DNA of 64,000 bases, taken from the NCBI GenBank assembly GCA_017303455.1, contig JAFLBM010000007.1:62001-126000 (forward strand). Reading direction: 5' to 3'. Below are positions 41,744 to 51,046 of the stretch, one piece after another; within the stretch, counting starts at the first letter, position 1, and each line of letters begins with the position of its first letter. Source of the DNA: Chitinophagales bacterium. Its GTDB lineage: Bacteria; Bacteroidota; Bacteroidia; Chitinophagales; Chitinophagaceae. Made by a program: the position numbers and the translations under genes. The notes below the pieces were generated by a model. That model was not told where the DNA came from. It was given only the letters and a program-made list of their open reading frames with translations, and did not search any database.

Positions 41744-44700
41744 TTATGCTTTTGTTTCAGCAGGCTTCGCTGCTACTGCTGCTTTCTTTCCTTTGGGCGT
41801 ACCTAAGTCAACCAGGATAGGTGCTGCCACAAAGATTGAAGAGTACGTACCCGTGATAACACCGATCAGCATCGCAAAGGCGAAACCTCTTGTTACCTCA
41901 CCACCAAAGATGAAGAGGATCAGGATGGTTAAGAATACTGTCAGTGATGTCATGATGGTACGGCTCAGGGTCTCATTGATCGCCCTGTTGATCGTATCAC
42001 CCAATGCGGCGGAAGGATACAGTTTCCTGTCTTCCCTGATCCGGTCAAATACGATCACGGTATCATTCATCGAGAAACCGATCACCGTCAAAACTGCTGC
42101 GATAAAGTGCTGGTCAATTTCCAGCGGGAACGGTACGATAGCCCTCGCAAAAGAGAAGACGATCAGGGTTACCAATACGTCGTGCAACAAAGCGACGATC
42201 GTTCCGAGTGAATATCTCCAGTCGCGGAAACGGATGAAGATATAGAGGAAGATAGCTAACAGGGCAAAGAGTGTTGCCTGTACAGCTCCTTTCTTCAGGT
42301 CATCCGAGATAGTAGGTAATACTTTCTTGGATGCGATCTTGTATTTCGTACTGTTGGCAAACTGGTCATAGGTCATACCGGCAGGCAGGTGATTCTTCAA
42401 ACCTGTCATTAAGGTGGTCATTACCACGGAGTCAACATTCTGACCAGATGTCTGGTTGGTCTCATCGATCAGGTAAGCGGTTGTGATATCCAGTGTTTTG
42501 GTATCGCCAATGGTTTTAATGACCGGGCTTTCATTGTTAAATGCAACGGTCAGCTCTTTACGAACCTGCTCTACATCCACTTTATTATCAAACCGAACGG
42601 TGTAACTGCGTCCCCCGTTAAATTCCACACCATAATCAAAACCGTTGAAGAAGGAAGCGATACCTAATCCCAGTATCACGAACGATATTCCGTAAGCTAT
42701 CTTCCTGTATTCAATGAATTTGAATTTAGCATGCTGGAATACTTTGCGGCTGATACCGGTGAAATATTGCAGGTGACGTTTCTTATTGGTGAAGATATCG
42801 CTGATCCAGCGGCTCACGAGGATACCACAGAACAAGGATAAAAGGATACCGAGGATCTGCGTGGTGGCAAAACCTTTTACAGGGCCCAAACCAAAGTAGT
42901 AAAGAATGATCGCTGTTAACAGGATGGTGATGTGACCATCCAGTACAGGCGGTAAGGAGCGTTTATATCCTTCATTAATAGCCGGGATATAACCTTTGCC
43001 TTTTGTGAGTTCTTCCTTGATACGTTCGTAAATGATTACGTTCGTATCCACGGCCATACCGATGGTGAGTACCAAACCGGCAATACCCGGTGCGGTTAAG
43101 GTTGCACCAAGCCCGGTCAATACACCTACGGTAAAGAGCAGGTTTAAGATCAGCGCAATATTAGCGATCCATCCGCTGGTATTATAATAGACCAGCATCA
43201 GGAGGAAGATCACGATAAAAGAAATAAAGAATGCCATCGCACCACCGTTGATTGCTTCTTTACCCAGTGTTGGGCCCACTTCCTGGTCTTGTAATATTTT
43301 GGCAGGAGCTGATAATTTACCTGACTTCAGGATGTTCGCCAGATCCTGTGCTTCCAGTACGGTGAAATCGCCGGTGATCCTGGAACGGTCGCCGAGTTTT
43401 TGTTCTGCAACAGGCGCAGAATAAACAATACCATCCAGTACGATAGCAATGGGAATACCGGCGAAGGTTGGGGTTTTCTTGGTTTTATCGGTCAGGTTGC
43501 CCCAGTCAATTGCACCCTGGCTGTTCATTTCGAGGGAAACAATCGGGTTAGCATTATCATAATCCTGGTAAGCATCACTGATCGCCTCTCCTTCCATCGG
43601 TGCTTTTTCCCGGTTGTACGTTCTTAAAACATACAGGGGTACCATTTTCTTATCTGCTTTAGAAGGAATACCAAAAGCGAAACGGGCATCCGAAGGGAAA
43701 TTCTTACTGATCAGCGGCGAGGTTAAAATCTTACGTACTTCAGCAGAGTCTTTATCTGCGTTCACAAGGCCAATTCCACCCTGTGCCGGGGAGAACTGGA
43801 TCAGTCTATCTAGGCCGGGTTTGCCCTCGTCTGTTTTTGCTGTTTCTGCAGTTGCAGGTGAATCAATTCCTACCTGTTCGGACAATTTATCTTTCGCAGA
43901 ATCAACAGGAGTCTTTGCAACAGGTGGAACGGAATCAGTTGCTGTTGCAACGGTGCTGTCTGTCTTAATGCCTTTAATGAAATTATTGTAGTCGGTGATT
44001 GATTTAACGATGGCGGGTTGCAGATCATCCAACCGGTAAGTTTCCCAGAATTGAAGATTGGCAGTTGACTGCAATAATTTTCTTACCCTTTCCTTGTCTT
44101 TGATACCGGGGAGTTCTACTGTGATAGTACCACGGTCGGGGTTGGGGTTGATGGAAGGTTGCGCCACACCAAACTGGTCAATACGGTTATTCAATACCCG
44201 GAACGTATTATCGAAAGCGTCTTTGGCATTTTTGCGAAGTACAGATACCACTTTATCATCACTGTCGCCGATCCTGATGTCTTTTGGATTGGCTGCAAAG
44301 AAAAGGGCGGCCATTTTTCCTTCACCGGCCAGCTTTTTATATTCGGTGGTAAACAGGGTCACAAAATCTGCATCACTGTTTGCTTTTTGTTTTTCCGCAT
44401 TGCTTAAGGCGGCCAGGAAGGCGGGGTCTTTGGAGTTGCTGGCTAATGTTCTCAGCAGCCCGGTCATTTCCACTTCCAGGGTCACGTTCATACCACCCTG
44501 CAGGTCGAGACCCAGGTTCAGTTCTTCTTCTTTGGCTTTCTGGTAGCTCACCGGTCCTGTGATACCATAGGTCAGTGTTTCATCTTTGGTGCTGGCTAAT
44601 AAACGCTTCAGTTCTTCATCATACACTGTTTTCAAGGAATCCGGAAGATCATCCGCTCTTGTAAATTTCTTTGCATCAGCATGATTGGCTTTTACAAACG

Positions 44701-44821
44701 TAAAAGCTTTGGCTTCCATTTTCTTTTCATGGTTTTTTACAAACCAGGTAAATGACAGTTGGTAAAGAGAGTAGATAATCAGCAGGATCGCAAAAAATCT
44801 GACCAGACCTTTGAATTGCAT
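41744..44821 (-). CDS. secDF: Fused protein translocase subunit SecDF
   Basis: The 1025-residue inner-membrane RND protein uses the proton gradient to pull secreted proteins through SecYEG. The SecD half holds the first helix, a periplasmic P1 domain (NLGLDLQGGMNVTLEVEM, FRVLNNRIDQFGV, RITGDFTVLEAQDLANIL) and five helices with the proton-relay aspartate in GMAVDTNVIIYERI. The SecF half follows, with FNGFDYGVEFNGGRSY and GFSMNDTVIVFDRIRED. An insertion rich in Pro/Ala/Thr at about residues 285-345 is not in E. coli SecD. Fusion of D and F is normal in Bacteroidota. A SecD-like paralog lies upstream. Confidence 0.96.
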   Translation of the reverse strand: MQFKGLVRFFAILLIIYSLYQLSFTWFVKNHEKKMEAKAFTFVKANHADAKKFTRADDLPDSLKTVYDEELKRLLASTKDETLTYGITGPVSYQKAKEEELNLGLDLQGGMNVTLEVEMTGLLRTLASNSKDPAFLAALSNAEKQKANSDADFVTLFTTEYKKLAGEGKMAALFFAANPKDIRIGDSDDKVVSVLRKNAKDAFDNTFRVLNNRIDQFGVAQPSINPNPDRGTITVELPGIKDKERVRKLLQSTANLQFWETYRLDDLQPAIVKSITDYNNFIKGIKTDSTVATATDSVPPVAKTPVDSAKDKLSEQVGIDSPATAETAKTDEGKPGLDRLIQFSPAQGGIGLVNADKDSAEVRKILTSPLISKNFPSDARFAFGIPSKADKKMVPLYVLRTYNREKAPMEGEAISDAYQDYDNANPIVSLEMNSQGAIDWGNLTDKTKKTPTFAGIPIAIVLDGIVYSAPVAEQKLGDRSRITGDFTVLEAQDLANILKSGKLSAPAKILQDQEVGPTLGKEAINGGAMAFFISFIVIFLLMLVYYNTSGWIANIALILNLLFTVGVLTGLGATLTAPGIAGLVLTIGMAVDTNVIIYERIKEELTKGKGYIPAINEGYKRSLPPVLDGHITILLTAIILYYFGLGPVKGFATTQILGILLSLFCGILVSRWISDIFTNKKRHLQYFTGISRKVFQHAKFKFIEYRKIAYGISFVILGLGIASFFNGFDYGVEFNGGRSYTVRFDNKVDVEQVRKELTVAFNNESPVIKTIGDTKTLDITTAYLIDETNQTSGQNVDSVVMTTLMTGLKNHLPAGMTYDQFANSTKYKIASKKVLPTISDDLKKGAVQATLFALLAIFLYIFIRFRDWRYSLGTIVALLHDVLVTLIVFSFARAIVPFPLEIDQHFIAAVLTVIGFSMNDTVIVFDRIREDRKLYPSAALGDTINRAINETLSRTIMTSLTVFLTILILFIFGGEVTRGFAFAMLIGVITGTYSSIFVAAPILVDLGTPKGKKAAVAAKPAETKA

Positions 44822-44968
44822 ACGTTATGGGTATTTACTTTTATAAGCCTTATCCGGCCATCGTTAAGCAGGTAAAGGCTTTGCCTAAAATTTAAGGACG
44901 GCCCGCCCGAATTTTCCATCCTTAATTTTACCGGAAAATTATTTTTTCGGAACGGGCGGGCAAAGATA
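44822..44968 (-). promoter_or_regulatory. secDF promoter and structured 5-prime leader
   Basis: On the minus strand TATCTTTG (44968 to 44961) is an exact TAnnTTTG box. Transcript bases directly after it read GCCCGCCCG (44961-44953), which pair perfectly with CGGGCGGGC (44909-44901); an inner AATTTTCC/GGAAAATT stem extends the fold. The leader to the ATG is about 135 bases. The same arrangement precedes the ABC-F gene at 62273. Confidence 0.6.
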
Positions 44969-45032
44969 GGGTTTTCAGGCAGAACCCGAAACTGCATTTC
45001 AGGGGCTTTTTGAGGAGGCCGGGGGCCTTTTT

Positions 45033-46199
45033 TCAGGTGGATTTCAGGCTGTTAAGGATAAAGAAAGTGGCGGCGGCCCCAATGACGAATGCCAGCAGGC
45101 TGACGAGTAGCTTTTTGCTTTGGGGTGCCTGCTCTTTCCGGATTTCAGCGCTGAGAATTGTTACATCGGCCGGTAAGGCAGCCCCGCTGATGAGAAGGGC
45201 CAGTTCCTGCGTTTCGTTTACTGTAAAATCACCTGTTATCATTGATGTAGATCCCAAGCGTTGTTGGGGGGCGGGTGCAGTCAACAGGAAATTGTCAAAA
45301 AGCATCGCAATAGGTTTACCAATATTGTTTTCGGTGAGATTTCCCCAGGCATAAGTACCGGCTTCTGTAAATTCCATGGTAACGACCGGCTTTCCGTTTT
45401 TAAAACTACCTGTTGCGCTGGCAATGTCTTCGTTTTCTATCACTGCTTTTTCATGGCCTCTTGTCCTGATAAAATAAAAGCCGAGTTGTTGTTCCCCGGA
45501 TTCGCTTGGACCCCGAAAAGTTTTTCCAAAACAATACTGTGCATCGGAGGGCAGGCTGTAGATCAGTTCTTTTCTTCTGAACAATTCTCCCAGCCTGGCG
45601 GTGTCTTTGATCTTTACTACTCCCAGTTCAGCAGGAGAATAAGATACCTGTAGTAAAGAACTGATGCCTTTACTGCGCTGCAGTTCTTGTTGTTCAGAAA
45701 AGTTCATACTGTCCAGCAAAGCTTTTACTTCAGGTGATATGGCTGCAACCGTATCAGCCGTATTTATTTCTTCCGAACCAGCGTTTTCAGCTTGCAAAAT
45801 AGAGTCAGCAAGATTAATAGCGGGTAAGATTTCCTGCGGGGTATACATTTCCCGGAATTGAAGAAGCCCCCGGCTGGTCAGCCATTCTTTTATGCGGCTG
45901 CTGTCGTCCAGGTTGCTGATCCTGACATCAAATAAAGTTCCACCTTCTTCCGTATTCGCTACTGCTGAAATAGAATGTTTATACATAGCTGCTGTCAGCC
46001 GGTTGGCTATTAGCTGAACGGTTGCAGCAACCGGGTTGCCAGTCACCTGGCTTTTCCTGCTGGTATCCTCTGTTACACGGATACGGTAAGTGGCGGAATA
46101 CAGGGTTTCTTTTTTGGGTGCGAAAAAAAGATCATAGGCAAACCAGCTCAGTCCTGCAAGGAGACTTCCTGCTATGATTGTTACCAGCCAGCGATTCAT
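45033..46199 (-). CDS. Orphan SecD P1-like periplasmic protein
   Basis: The 388-residue protein has one N-terminal helix (WLVTIIAGSLLAGLSWFAY), a large extracytoplasmic region, and one C-terminal helix (LLVSLLAFVIGAAATFFIL). The middle aligns with SecD P1: PVVTMEFTEAGTYAWGNLT and MITGDFTVNETQELALLISG match PIVSLEMNSQGAIDWGNLT and RITGDFTVLEAQDLANILKSG in the adjacent SecDF. The RND membrane domain and SecF half are absent, so it cannot pump by itself. It may assist or regulate SecDF, or be a decaying duplicate; the intact frame and anchors favour function. Confidence 0.8.
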   Translation of the reverse strand: MNRWLVTIIAGSLLAGLSWFAYDLFFAPKKETLYSATYRIRVTEDTSRKSQVTGNPVAATVQLIANRLTAAMYKHSISAVANTEEGGTLFDVRISNLDDSSRIKEWLTSRGLLQFREMYTPQEILPAINLADSILQAENAGSEEINTADTVAAISPEVKALLDSMNFSEQQELQRSKGISSLLQVSYSPAELGVVKIKDTARLGELFRRKELIYSLPSDAQYCFGKTFRGPSESGEQQLGFYFIRTRGHEKAVIENEDIASATGSFKNGKPVVTMEFTEAGTYAWGNLTENNIGKPIAMLFDNFLLTAPAPQQRLGSTSMITGDFTVNETQELALLISGAALPADVTILSAEIRKEQAPQSKKLLVSLLAFVIGAAATFFILNSLKST

Positions 46200-46374
46200 T
46201 GAACAGTTATTTTAGTTGTATGAAAATACGATTTCATAAAGTTTTTTGCATAACGGGATTTAACTGATCATTTATTGCTGCAGCTATACCGCCGGCAGAA
46301 CAGGTGTTAGTCATGACTTTTATCAATACTCTTTTTTTCATTGTATTTCCTGCGGCTGCTTTTTTTCAAATTCC

Positions 46375-46382
46375 TACATTTG
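46375..46382 (+). promoter_or_regulatory. Putative -7 box TACATTTG before the aminotransferase
   Basis: Exact TAnnTTTG match, 47 bases before the ATG at 46430. Motif-based inference. Confidence 0.45.
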
Positions 46383-46429
46383 CAACGCCTTGCCATTCTC
46401 TTTATCTTTTGATTCATTAAACAACAAAC

Positions 46430-47620
46430 ATGGAATTATCTTCTTTATTGCAGCGTTTCAGTGAACCGGAAACTTTGAAAATGGCAAAGCTGGGTCGTGA
46501 ACTGAGGGCCAAAGGAATTGATGTGATCGATCTGAGTTTGGGTGAACCTGATTTTGATACACCGGAACATATCAAAGAAGCGGCGATCAAAGCGATCCAT
46601 GATAACTTCAGTCACTACACACCGGTGGCCGGTTATACTGATCTGCGGGAAGCGGTGTGCACCAAATTCAAAAGAGATAATAACCTGGAGTATAAACCGG
46701 AAAATATTGTTACATCAACCGGTGCCAAACAAAGTTTAGCGAATACAATACTGGCCCTGGTGGATGAAGGCCAGGAAGTGATCATCCCTACACCTTATTG
46801 GGTTACGTACAGTGAACTGGTGAAAATTGCAAGAGGGAAAGTGGTGGAAATTCATACCACACCGGAAAGTGGTTTTAAGATCACGGCAGCACAATTAGAA
46901 GCAGCGATCACCCCGAAAACAAAAGTATTCCTGTTCTCTTCACCCTGCAACCCCAGTGGTGCAGTCTATAGTAAAGAAGAGTTAGCGGCACTGGCAGCAG
47001 TGTTTGCCAAACACCCGCAGGTCTATATCATTTCGGACGAGATCTATGAGTATATCAATTTTGTAGGCAAACACGAAAGCATTGCACAGTTCAGCGCCAT
47101 CAAAGACCGTGTTATTATCGTGAACGGGTTGAGCAAAGGTTTTGCAATGACCGGGTGGAGGCTTGGTTATATTGCTGCGAATGTTGATATCGCCAAAGCC
47201 TGTGAAAAATTACAGGGACAGTTTACCAGCGGCACCTGCTCGATAACACAGAAAGCAGCGGTGGTGGCATTGACCACGGATCTGCGTCCTTCCTTGAAAA
47301 TGGTGGAAGAATTTACCCGCAGAAGGAAAAGAGTGATGGAACTGGTGCGGGATATTCCGGGTATCAAATGCGGTGAGCCCGAAGGAGCTTTTTATATTTT
47401 CCCGGACGTGAGTGCTTACTATGGCAAATCCGATGGAACGAATACGATCACTAATTCCGGTGATTTTTGTATGTACTTATTAAATACAGCCCATGTATCT
47501 TCTGTGATGGGAGAAGCCTTTGGTGAACCGGCCTGTGTCCGTTTTTCTTTTGCCAACAGCATGGAAAAAATTGAAGAAGGCTGGAAGCGTATCAGGGCAG
47601 CTTTAGCCAACCTGAAATAA
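46430..47620 (+). CDS. Class I pyridoxal-phosphate aminotransferase (aspartate aminotransferase type)
   Basis: The 396-residue cytosolic enzyme belongs to fold-type I, aminotransferase class I subgroup I-gamma-like. The PLP lysine is Lys236 in NGLSKGFAMTGWRLGY; other landmarks are SLGEPDFDTP at the N-terminus, TPYWVTY, SPCNPSGAVYS and ISDEIYEYI. Most likely reaction is aspartate plus 2-oxoglutarate to oxaloacetate plus glutamate. It is convergent with the TlpA-type gene with one base between the stops. Confidence 0.93.
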   Translation: MELSSLLQRFSEPETLKMAKLGRELRAKGIDVIDLSLGEPDFDTPEHIKEAAIKAIHDNFSHYTPVAGYTDLREAVCTKFKRDNNLEYKPENIVTSTGAKQSLANTILALVDEGQEVIIPTPYWVTYSELVKIARGKVVEIHTTPESGFKITAAQLEAAITPKTKVFLFSSPCNPSGAVYSKEELAALAAVFAKHPQVYIISDEIYEYINFVGKHESIAQFSAIKDRVIIVNGLSKGFAMTGWRLGYIAANVDIAKACEKLQGQFTSGTCSITQKAAVVALTTDLRPSLKMVEEFTRRRKRVMELVRDIPGIKCGEPEGAFYIFPDVSAYYGKSDGTNTITNSGDFCMYLLNTAHVSSVMGEAFGEPACVRFSFANSMEKIEEGWKRIRAALANLK

Positions 47621-47621
47621 T

Positions 47622-48368
47622 TTACTGTGCAGCAACAGCTTCCTCTTTCTTGGGGAGCTGTTGTTTTAAATCTTCTATTGATTTGCTGATCCAGTGAACA
47701 GTGCTCATGCCGAAACCGGAGGAGTGGAAATATACTTTTCCTTCCGGTGATACCACCACGTTGGTGGGATAGGAGTTGATGCTGTACTGGTTGCTGATAT
47801 AACGGCCATTATCCACGATGCGGTAACCAAAGGGATGTGTTTTCAGAAATGCACGGATATCTGCAGCCTGGTCCAGTGCGACTGCAATAAAAACAACGGA
47901 GCTGTCTGCTTTGTATGATTCAGCTAATTTATGCAGCTCCGGTATTTCTCTTACACAGGGCGGGCAGTTGATGAACCAGAAGTTGAGTACTATAATTTTA
48001 CCCGCAAGATTCTTCGTATTGATCTTATTGCCGTCAATATCGGTTGTTTTAAACGAAGAGAACTTACTGCCGGTTTTAAAATACTTGCTTTCCGGTGGTT
48101 TGGGAAGAGAGTTAATTCGTTTTGCATAGTCTTCATCTGACAGGCGGATAATAAAAAATGCCGTGTTGGGGTCAGCCGGTTTTTCGGGTTTGATCGTATA
48201 ACGTCCGGTGGTCATTAACTGCTGCCAGATGGTATAAGGGTATTCCGTACCGGTTGTATCTTTTACAACGGAGTTTTCTGTAAGCCTTACCGGGGCATTG
48301 GTTGTGTGTTGTGCATATAATTTCAGCAGGGAGAAAGTGAGTAAGAAAGCAATGACTATTTTTTTCAT
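47622..48368 (-). CDS. TlpA-family thiol-disulfide oxidoreductase
   Basis: From ATG 48368 the product has 248 residues with a signal peptide (IVIAFLLTFSLLKLYAQ), an N-terminal domain of about 80 residues of unknown type, and a thioredoxin fold with redox pair Cys135-Pro-Pro-Cys138 (FWFINCPPCVREIPEL). Later VFIAVALDQ and SINSYPTNVVVSPEG (cis-proline) complete the fold. It probably acts in the periplasm as a reductase, for example for apocytochrome c or other cysteine proteins. Confidence 0.9.
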   Translation of the reverse strand: MKKIVIAFLLTFSLLKLYAQHTTNAPVRLTENSVVKDTTGTEYPYTIWQQLMTTGRYTIKPEKPADPNTAFFIIRLSDEDYAKRINSLPKPPESKYFKTGSKFSSFKTTDIDGNKINTKNLAGKIIVLNFWFINCPPCVREIPELHKLAESYKADSSVVFIAVALDQAADIRAFLKTHPFGYRIVDNGRYISNQYSINSYPTNVVVSPEGKVYFHSSGFGMSTVHWISKSIEDLKQQLPKKEEAVAAQ

Positions 48369-48424
48369 ACCATAATGTTTAGCCACCTGAAAATACAAAG
48401 GAGTGCGGTGAAATTAAAATGGCT

Positions 48425-49006
48425 TTATTTTTTCAGCAACTGTTCATGCAAAGCCAGCACCTGCGGGGTTAACAGTTCCTGTTCGTTATTGACAAGTACA
48501 AAATCGCAGAGTTTCATTTTCATATCCTCGCTGAGCTGGCGGTCAATTCTTTTTTGTACTTCCTCTGCGCTGATTTGGTCCCGTTCCATCACCCGTTGAA
48601 TGCGCAATGGTTTGGGTGCAGACACCCCGATCACATAATCAAGATTTTCGGCTGAGCCGCTTTCAAAGATCAGTGCTGCTTCTTTGATGACATAGGGAGT
48701 GGTTTGCTGCTGCATCCAATCATTGGCATGACGAATAGTGGCCGGATGGGTGAGTGCATTCAGCAGATCCAGTTTTTCTTTATCATTAAAAACAATGGAA
48801 GCGATATACGGACGGTTCAACCGGCCGTTGCTGTAGCTTTCTTCCCCGAAGTGTTTGATGATCTCTTTTTTCAGTGCTTCATCCGTATTCATCAGTTGCC
48901 GGGTAGCCTCATCGGCATAATAAACAGGAATGCCGAGTACTTCAAATACCCGGGCCACGGTGCTTTTGCCGCTGCCAATGCCGCCTGTTAGTCCAACCCG
49001 TATCAC
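48425..49006 (-). CDS. coaE: Dephospho-CoA kinase
   Basis: The 193-residue cytosolic kinase makes the last step of coenzyme A synthesis, phosphorylating dephospho-CoA on the ribose 3-hydroxyl. The P-loop GGIGSGKST is at residues 8-16, followed by VYYADEATRQLM (substrate aspartate) and HPATIRH. Length is normal for bacterial CoaE. It begins 49 bases beyond the yajC terminator. Confidence 0.95.
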   Translation of the reverse strand: MIRVGLTGGIGSGKSTVARVFEVLGIPVYYADEATRQLMNTDEALKKEIIKHFGEESYSNGRLNRPYIASIVFNDKEKLDLLNALTHPATIRHANDWMQQQTTPYVIKEAALIFESGSAENLDYVIGVSAPKPLRIQRVMERDQISAEEVQKRIDRQLSEDMKMKLCDFVLVNNEQELLTPQVLALHEQLLKK

Positions 49007-49054
49007 AGTTACGATTGTTTTAGCTGAATAAATAATTGCTGCTGCTAAAATAGA

Positions 49055-49084
49055 AAAAGCGCCTGATAAAGGTCAGGCGCTTTT
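49055..49084 (-). terminator. Terminator of yajC
   Basis: A 12-bp perfect stem (49055-49066/49073-49084) with a six-base loop; on the minus strand it ends in five T residues, 28 bases after the yajC stop. Confidence 0.85.
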
Positions 49085-49112
49085 AACGAATCCTGTTCCG
49101 TTAAATAACGGT

Positions 49113-49451
49113 TTATTTCTTGTCGGCTGCAGCCGGCTTGTTCAGGGCAGCAGTCCAGTCCATACTGATGGCCGATTTTTCAATTTTGATATAGCTGCCG
49201 GGGCTTACTTCGATGCTTAAGGTACCGTCTTCGTTTACTTTATTAATAGTACCGTGGATACCGGCAATGGTCACGATCTTTTCGCCTTTACCTAATTCTT
49301 CAATGAATTTTTTCTGGTTCTTGGCTCTTTTCGCCTGCGGGCGGATAAAGAACAGCCAGAAAACGAGGATCATTAACCCGAGGAAAACGAACTGGAACCC
49401 GCCGAAACCACTTTGCGCAGCTTTTTGCTGTAATAAATAGATCTGGAACAT
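49113..49451 (-). CDS. yajC: Preprotein translocase subunit YajC
   Basis: The 112-residue protein has one transmembrane helix (FVFLGLMILVFWLFFI) followed by the invariant RPQAKRAKNQKKF and the small YajC beta-domain (GEKIVTIAGIHGTINKVNEDG). YajC binds SecDF in the Sec holotranslocon; secDF is encoded about 4.3 kb away in the same window. The gene follows the DUF1573 gene after 27 bases and ends the nusB-DUF1573-yajC operon. Confidence 0.94.
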   Translation of the reverse strand: MFQIYLLQQKAAQSGFGGFQFVFLGLMILVFWLFFIRPQAKRAKNQKKFIEELGKGEKIVTIAGIHGTINKVNEDGTLSIEVSPGSYIKIEKSAISMDWTAALNKPAAADKK

Positions 49452-49478
49452 GCTGTATTTGATTGTTTGTATAAAAAG

Positions 49479-49946
49479 TTATTTAATGACTTCTACATGA
49501 AAATTCAGTTCATGTCTGGTATTGGGTGTGGTATTTGCCATTACTGCCACTGATTTGTTAGCCGTACCCACCCGGTCTTTGCTGTCAAATGTAGCTTTGA
49601 TCACTCCTTCTTCACCGGGCATAATAGGTTGTTCCGGTTTTTCAGGAACGGTGCAACCACAACTGGCAGATACACTGGCTATCACTAATGGCTTGCTGCC
49701 GGTATTTTTAAACTTATACGTTACTTCCACAACTTTGCCTTCTTTTACGGTACCCAGTTCCTGTAAAGTGCTGTCGAGCCATTGAAGGGTGGTAAAGTTG
49801 GCAGAATCGGCCAGTTGTTTATTCAATGCTTCCTGTTTTGCAACCAGGTCTTCTTCCGTCAGTTTTGCGGCTTCTGCTTTTTTATCACCGGTTTTGCAGG
49901 CAAGCAGTGTTGCTGCGAGTGTAAGGGTCAAAAAAAATGTTTTCAT
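49479..49946 (-). CDS. DUF1573 lipoprotein
   Basis: The 155-residue protein has a lipoprotein signal with Cys17 (ATLLAC) and a C-terminal DUF1573 Ig-like domain (EVTYKFKNTGSKPLVIASVS, ASCGCTVPEKP, MPGEEGVIKATFDSKD). The CGC motif is typical. Function is unknown. It is the middle gene between nusB (44 bases upstream) and yajC. Confidence 0.9.
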   Translation of the reverse strand: MKTFFLTLTLAATLLACKTGDKKAEAAKLTEEDLVAKQEALNKQLADSANFTTLQWLDSTLQELGTVKEGKVVEVTYKFKNTGSKPLVIASVSASCGCTVPEKPEQPIMPGEEGVIKATFDSKDRVGTANKSVAVMANTTPNTRHELNFHVEVIK

Positions 49947-49990
49947 GCGCTGCGATTTTTAGAACTGCAAATGTAAGGTGATTTCAGGGA

Positions 49991-50917
49991 TCAGGCTTTT
50001 TTGTAGTCGGTCTTCTGCATTTTGCCCTGCTGCACCAGTTCTTTGTGAATATTATCAAGGATCCCGTTCACAAACTGGCCGCTTTGCTGGGTACTGTATT
50101 CTTTGGCCAGGTCAATGTACTCGTTGATGGTTACTTTAGGCGGGATGGTTTCAAAGTACAGGAATTCGGAAACTCCCATTTTCATGAGGATCATATCCAG
50201 CAGGGCGATCCGCTCCGGGTCCCAGTTCTTCAGTTTCGGAACGATCAGTTCCTGCAGGTATTCATTTTTATCCACCACCGTTTGCAGCAGTTCTTGGGCA
50301 AACTGTTCTTTATCCGGTGTGGCTATCTGTTTGAAATTGCAGCTGCCGGGTTTTTGAATATAACTGGCCAATAACTGCACCAGCATTTCGCCGTCATCAT
50401 CCCAGTTGCTGAAGTTCTCTTCAATATGCGAGACAAATAATTCATTGGCCAGCATCAGGTCGTTCAGGATGAACTCCATGATCTTTTTCTCTTCAGCTTT
50501 TTCCCGGGTCTGCTGGTTGATATATGTTTTATATTCTGTTGTTTCAACCAACTGGTGATAGGTCTTCCGGATCAGTTCTTTGTCGGCAATACGTTCAGGT
50601 TTCTGGGCAGCAAATTGTTCCTTTAATGCAGGGTCTTCTAAAATTTTCCAGAGCAATTCATTGCCGGCTATTTTCGTATTCACATTGAGATCGTCTGAAG
50701 TGGGGAGGTGTTTACCGGCCCGCTGGTGTGAATCTTTTTCTGCGTAGCGGGTTACTTCGGTCAGGAACCAGATCAGGTAAACCAGCAGGCTGCGGCTTTC
50801 ATCAAAATGCTGTTGTAAAATCTTGCGGGGCCCGCTGCTTTTCGCCTCATTTTCCAGGGTGGCTATTGTGTAAAGGGTCTGCATCACTTTCACCCTGATA
50901 TTTCGTCTGCTGATCAT
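49991..50917 (-). CDS. nusB: Transcription antitermination factor NusB
   Basis: ATG at 50917 gives 308 residues, starting MISRRNIRVKVMQTLY. Bacteroidota NusB is about twice the length of E. coli NusB because of a long N-terminal extension; the C-terminal half contains the classical helical core (ALLDMILMKMGVSEFLYFE, PPKVTINEYIDLAKEYS, FVNGILDNI). It binds boxA RNA with NusE for rRNA antitermination. A longer start at 50947 lies inside the promoter. Confidence 0.93.
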   Translation of the reverse strand: MISRRNIRVKVMQTLYTIATLENEAKSSGPRKILQQHFDESRSLLVYLIWFLTEVTRYAEKDSHQRAGKHLPTSDDLNVNTKIAGNELLWKILEDPALKEQFAAQKPERIADKELIRKTYHQLVETTEYKTYINQQTREKAEEKKIMEFILNDLMLANELFVSHIEENFSNWDDDGEMLVQLLASYIQKPGSCNFKQIATPDKEQFAQELLQTVVDKNEYLQELIVPKLKNWDPERIALLDMILMKMGVSEFLYFETIPPKVTINEYIDLAKEYSTQQSGQFVNGILDNIHKELVQQGKMQKTDYKKA

Positions 50918-50944
50918 ATTTGAACTAAGAACTTTTTGAAGCAG

Positions 50945-50952
50945 CAAAGATA
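50945..50952 (-). promoter_or_regulatory. Putative -7 box TATCTTTG of the nusB operon
   Basis: Exact TAnnTTTG on the minus strand, 27 bases before the chosen nusB start at 50917. Motif-based inference that also supports that start over 50947. Confidence 0.5.
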
Positions 50953-50993
50953 AGGAAGCAACCCCGCATTATCGTTACTGTATTTGCCAAATG

Positions 50994-51024
50994 AAAAGCC
51001 TGCCGGGATTGTCAGCAGGCTTTT
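50994..51024 (-). terminator. Terminator of the M43 protease gene
   Basis: A 10-bp perfect stem (50994-51003/51015-51024) ending in T residues on the minus strand, 22 bases after the stop. Confidence 0.8.
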
Positions 51025-51046
51025 AAAACCAGTTGGTTACAGGCTA

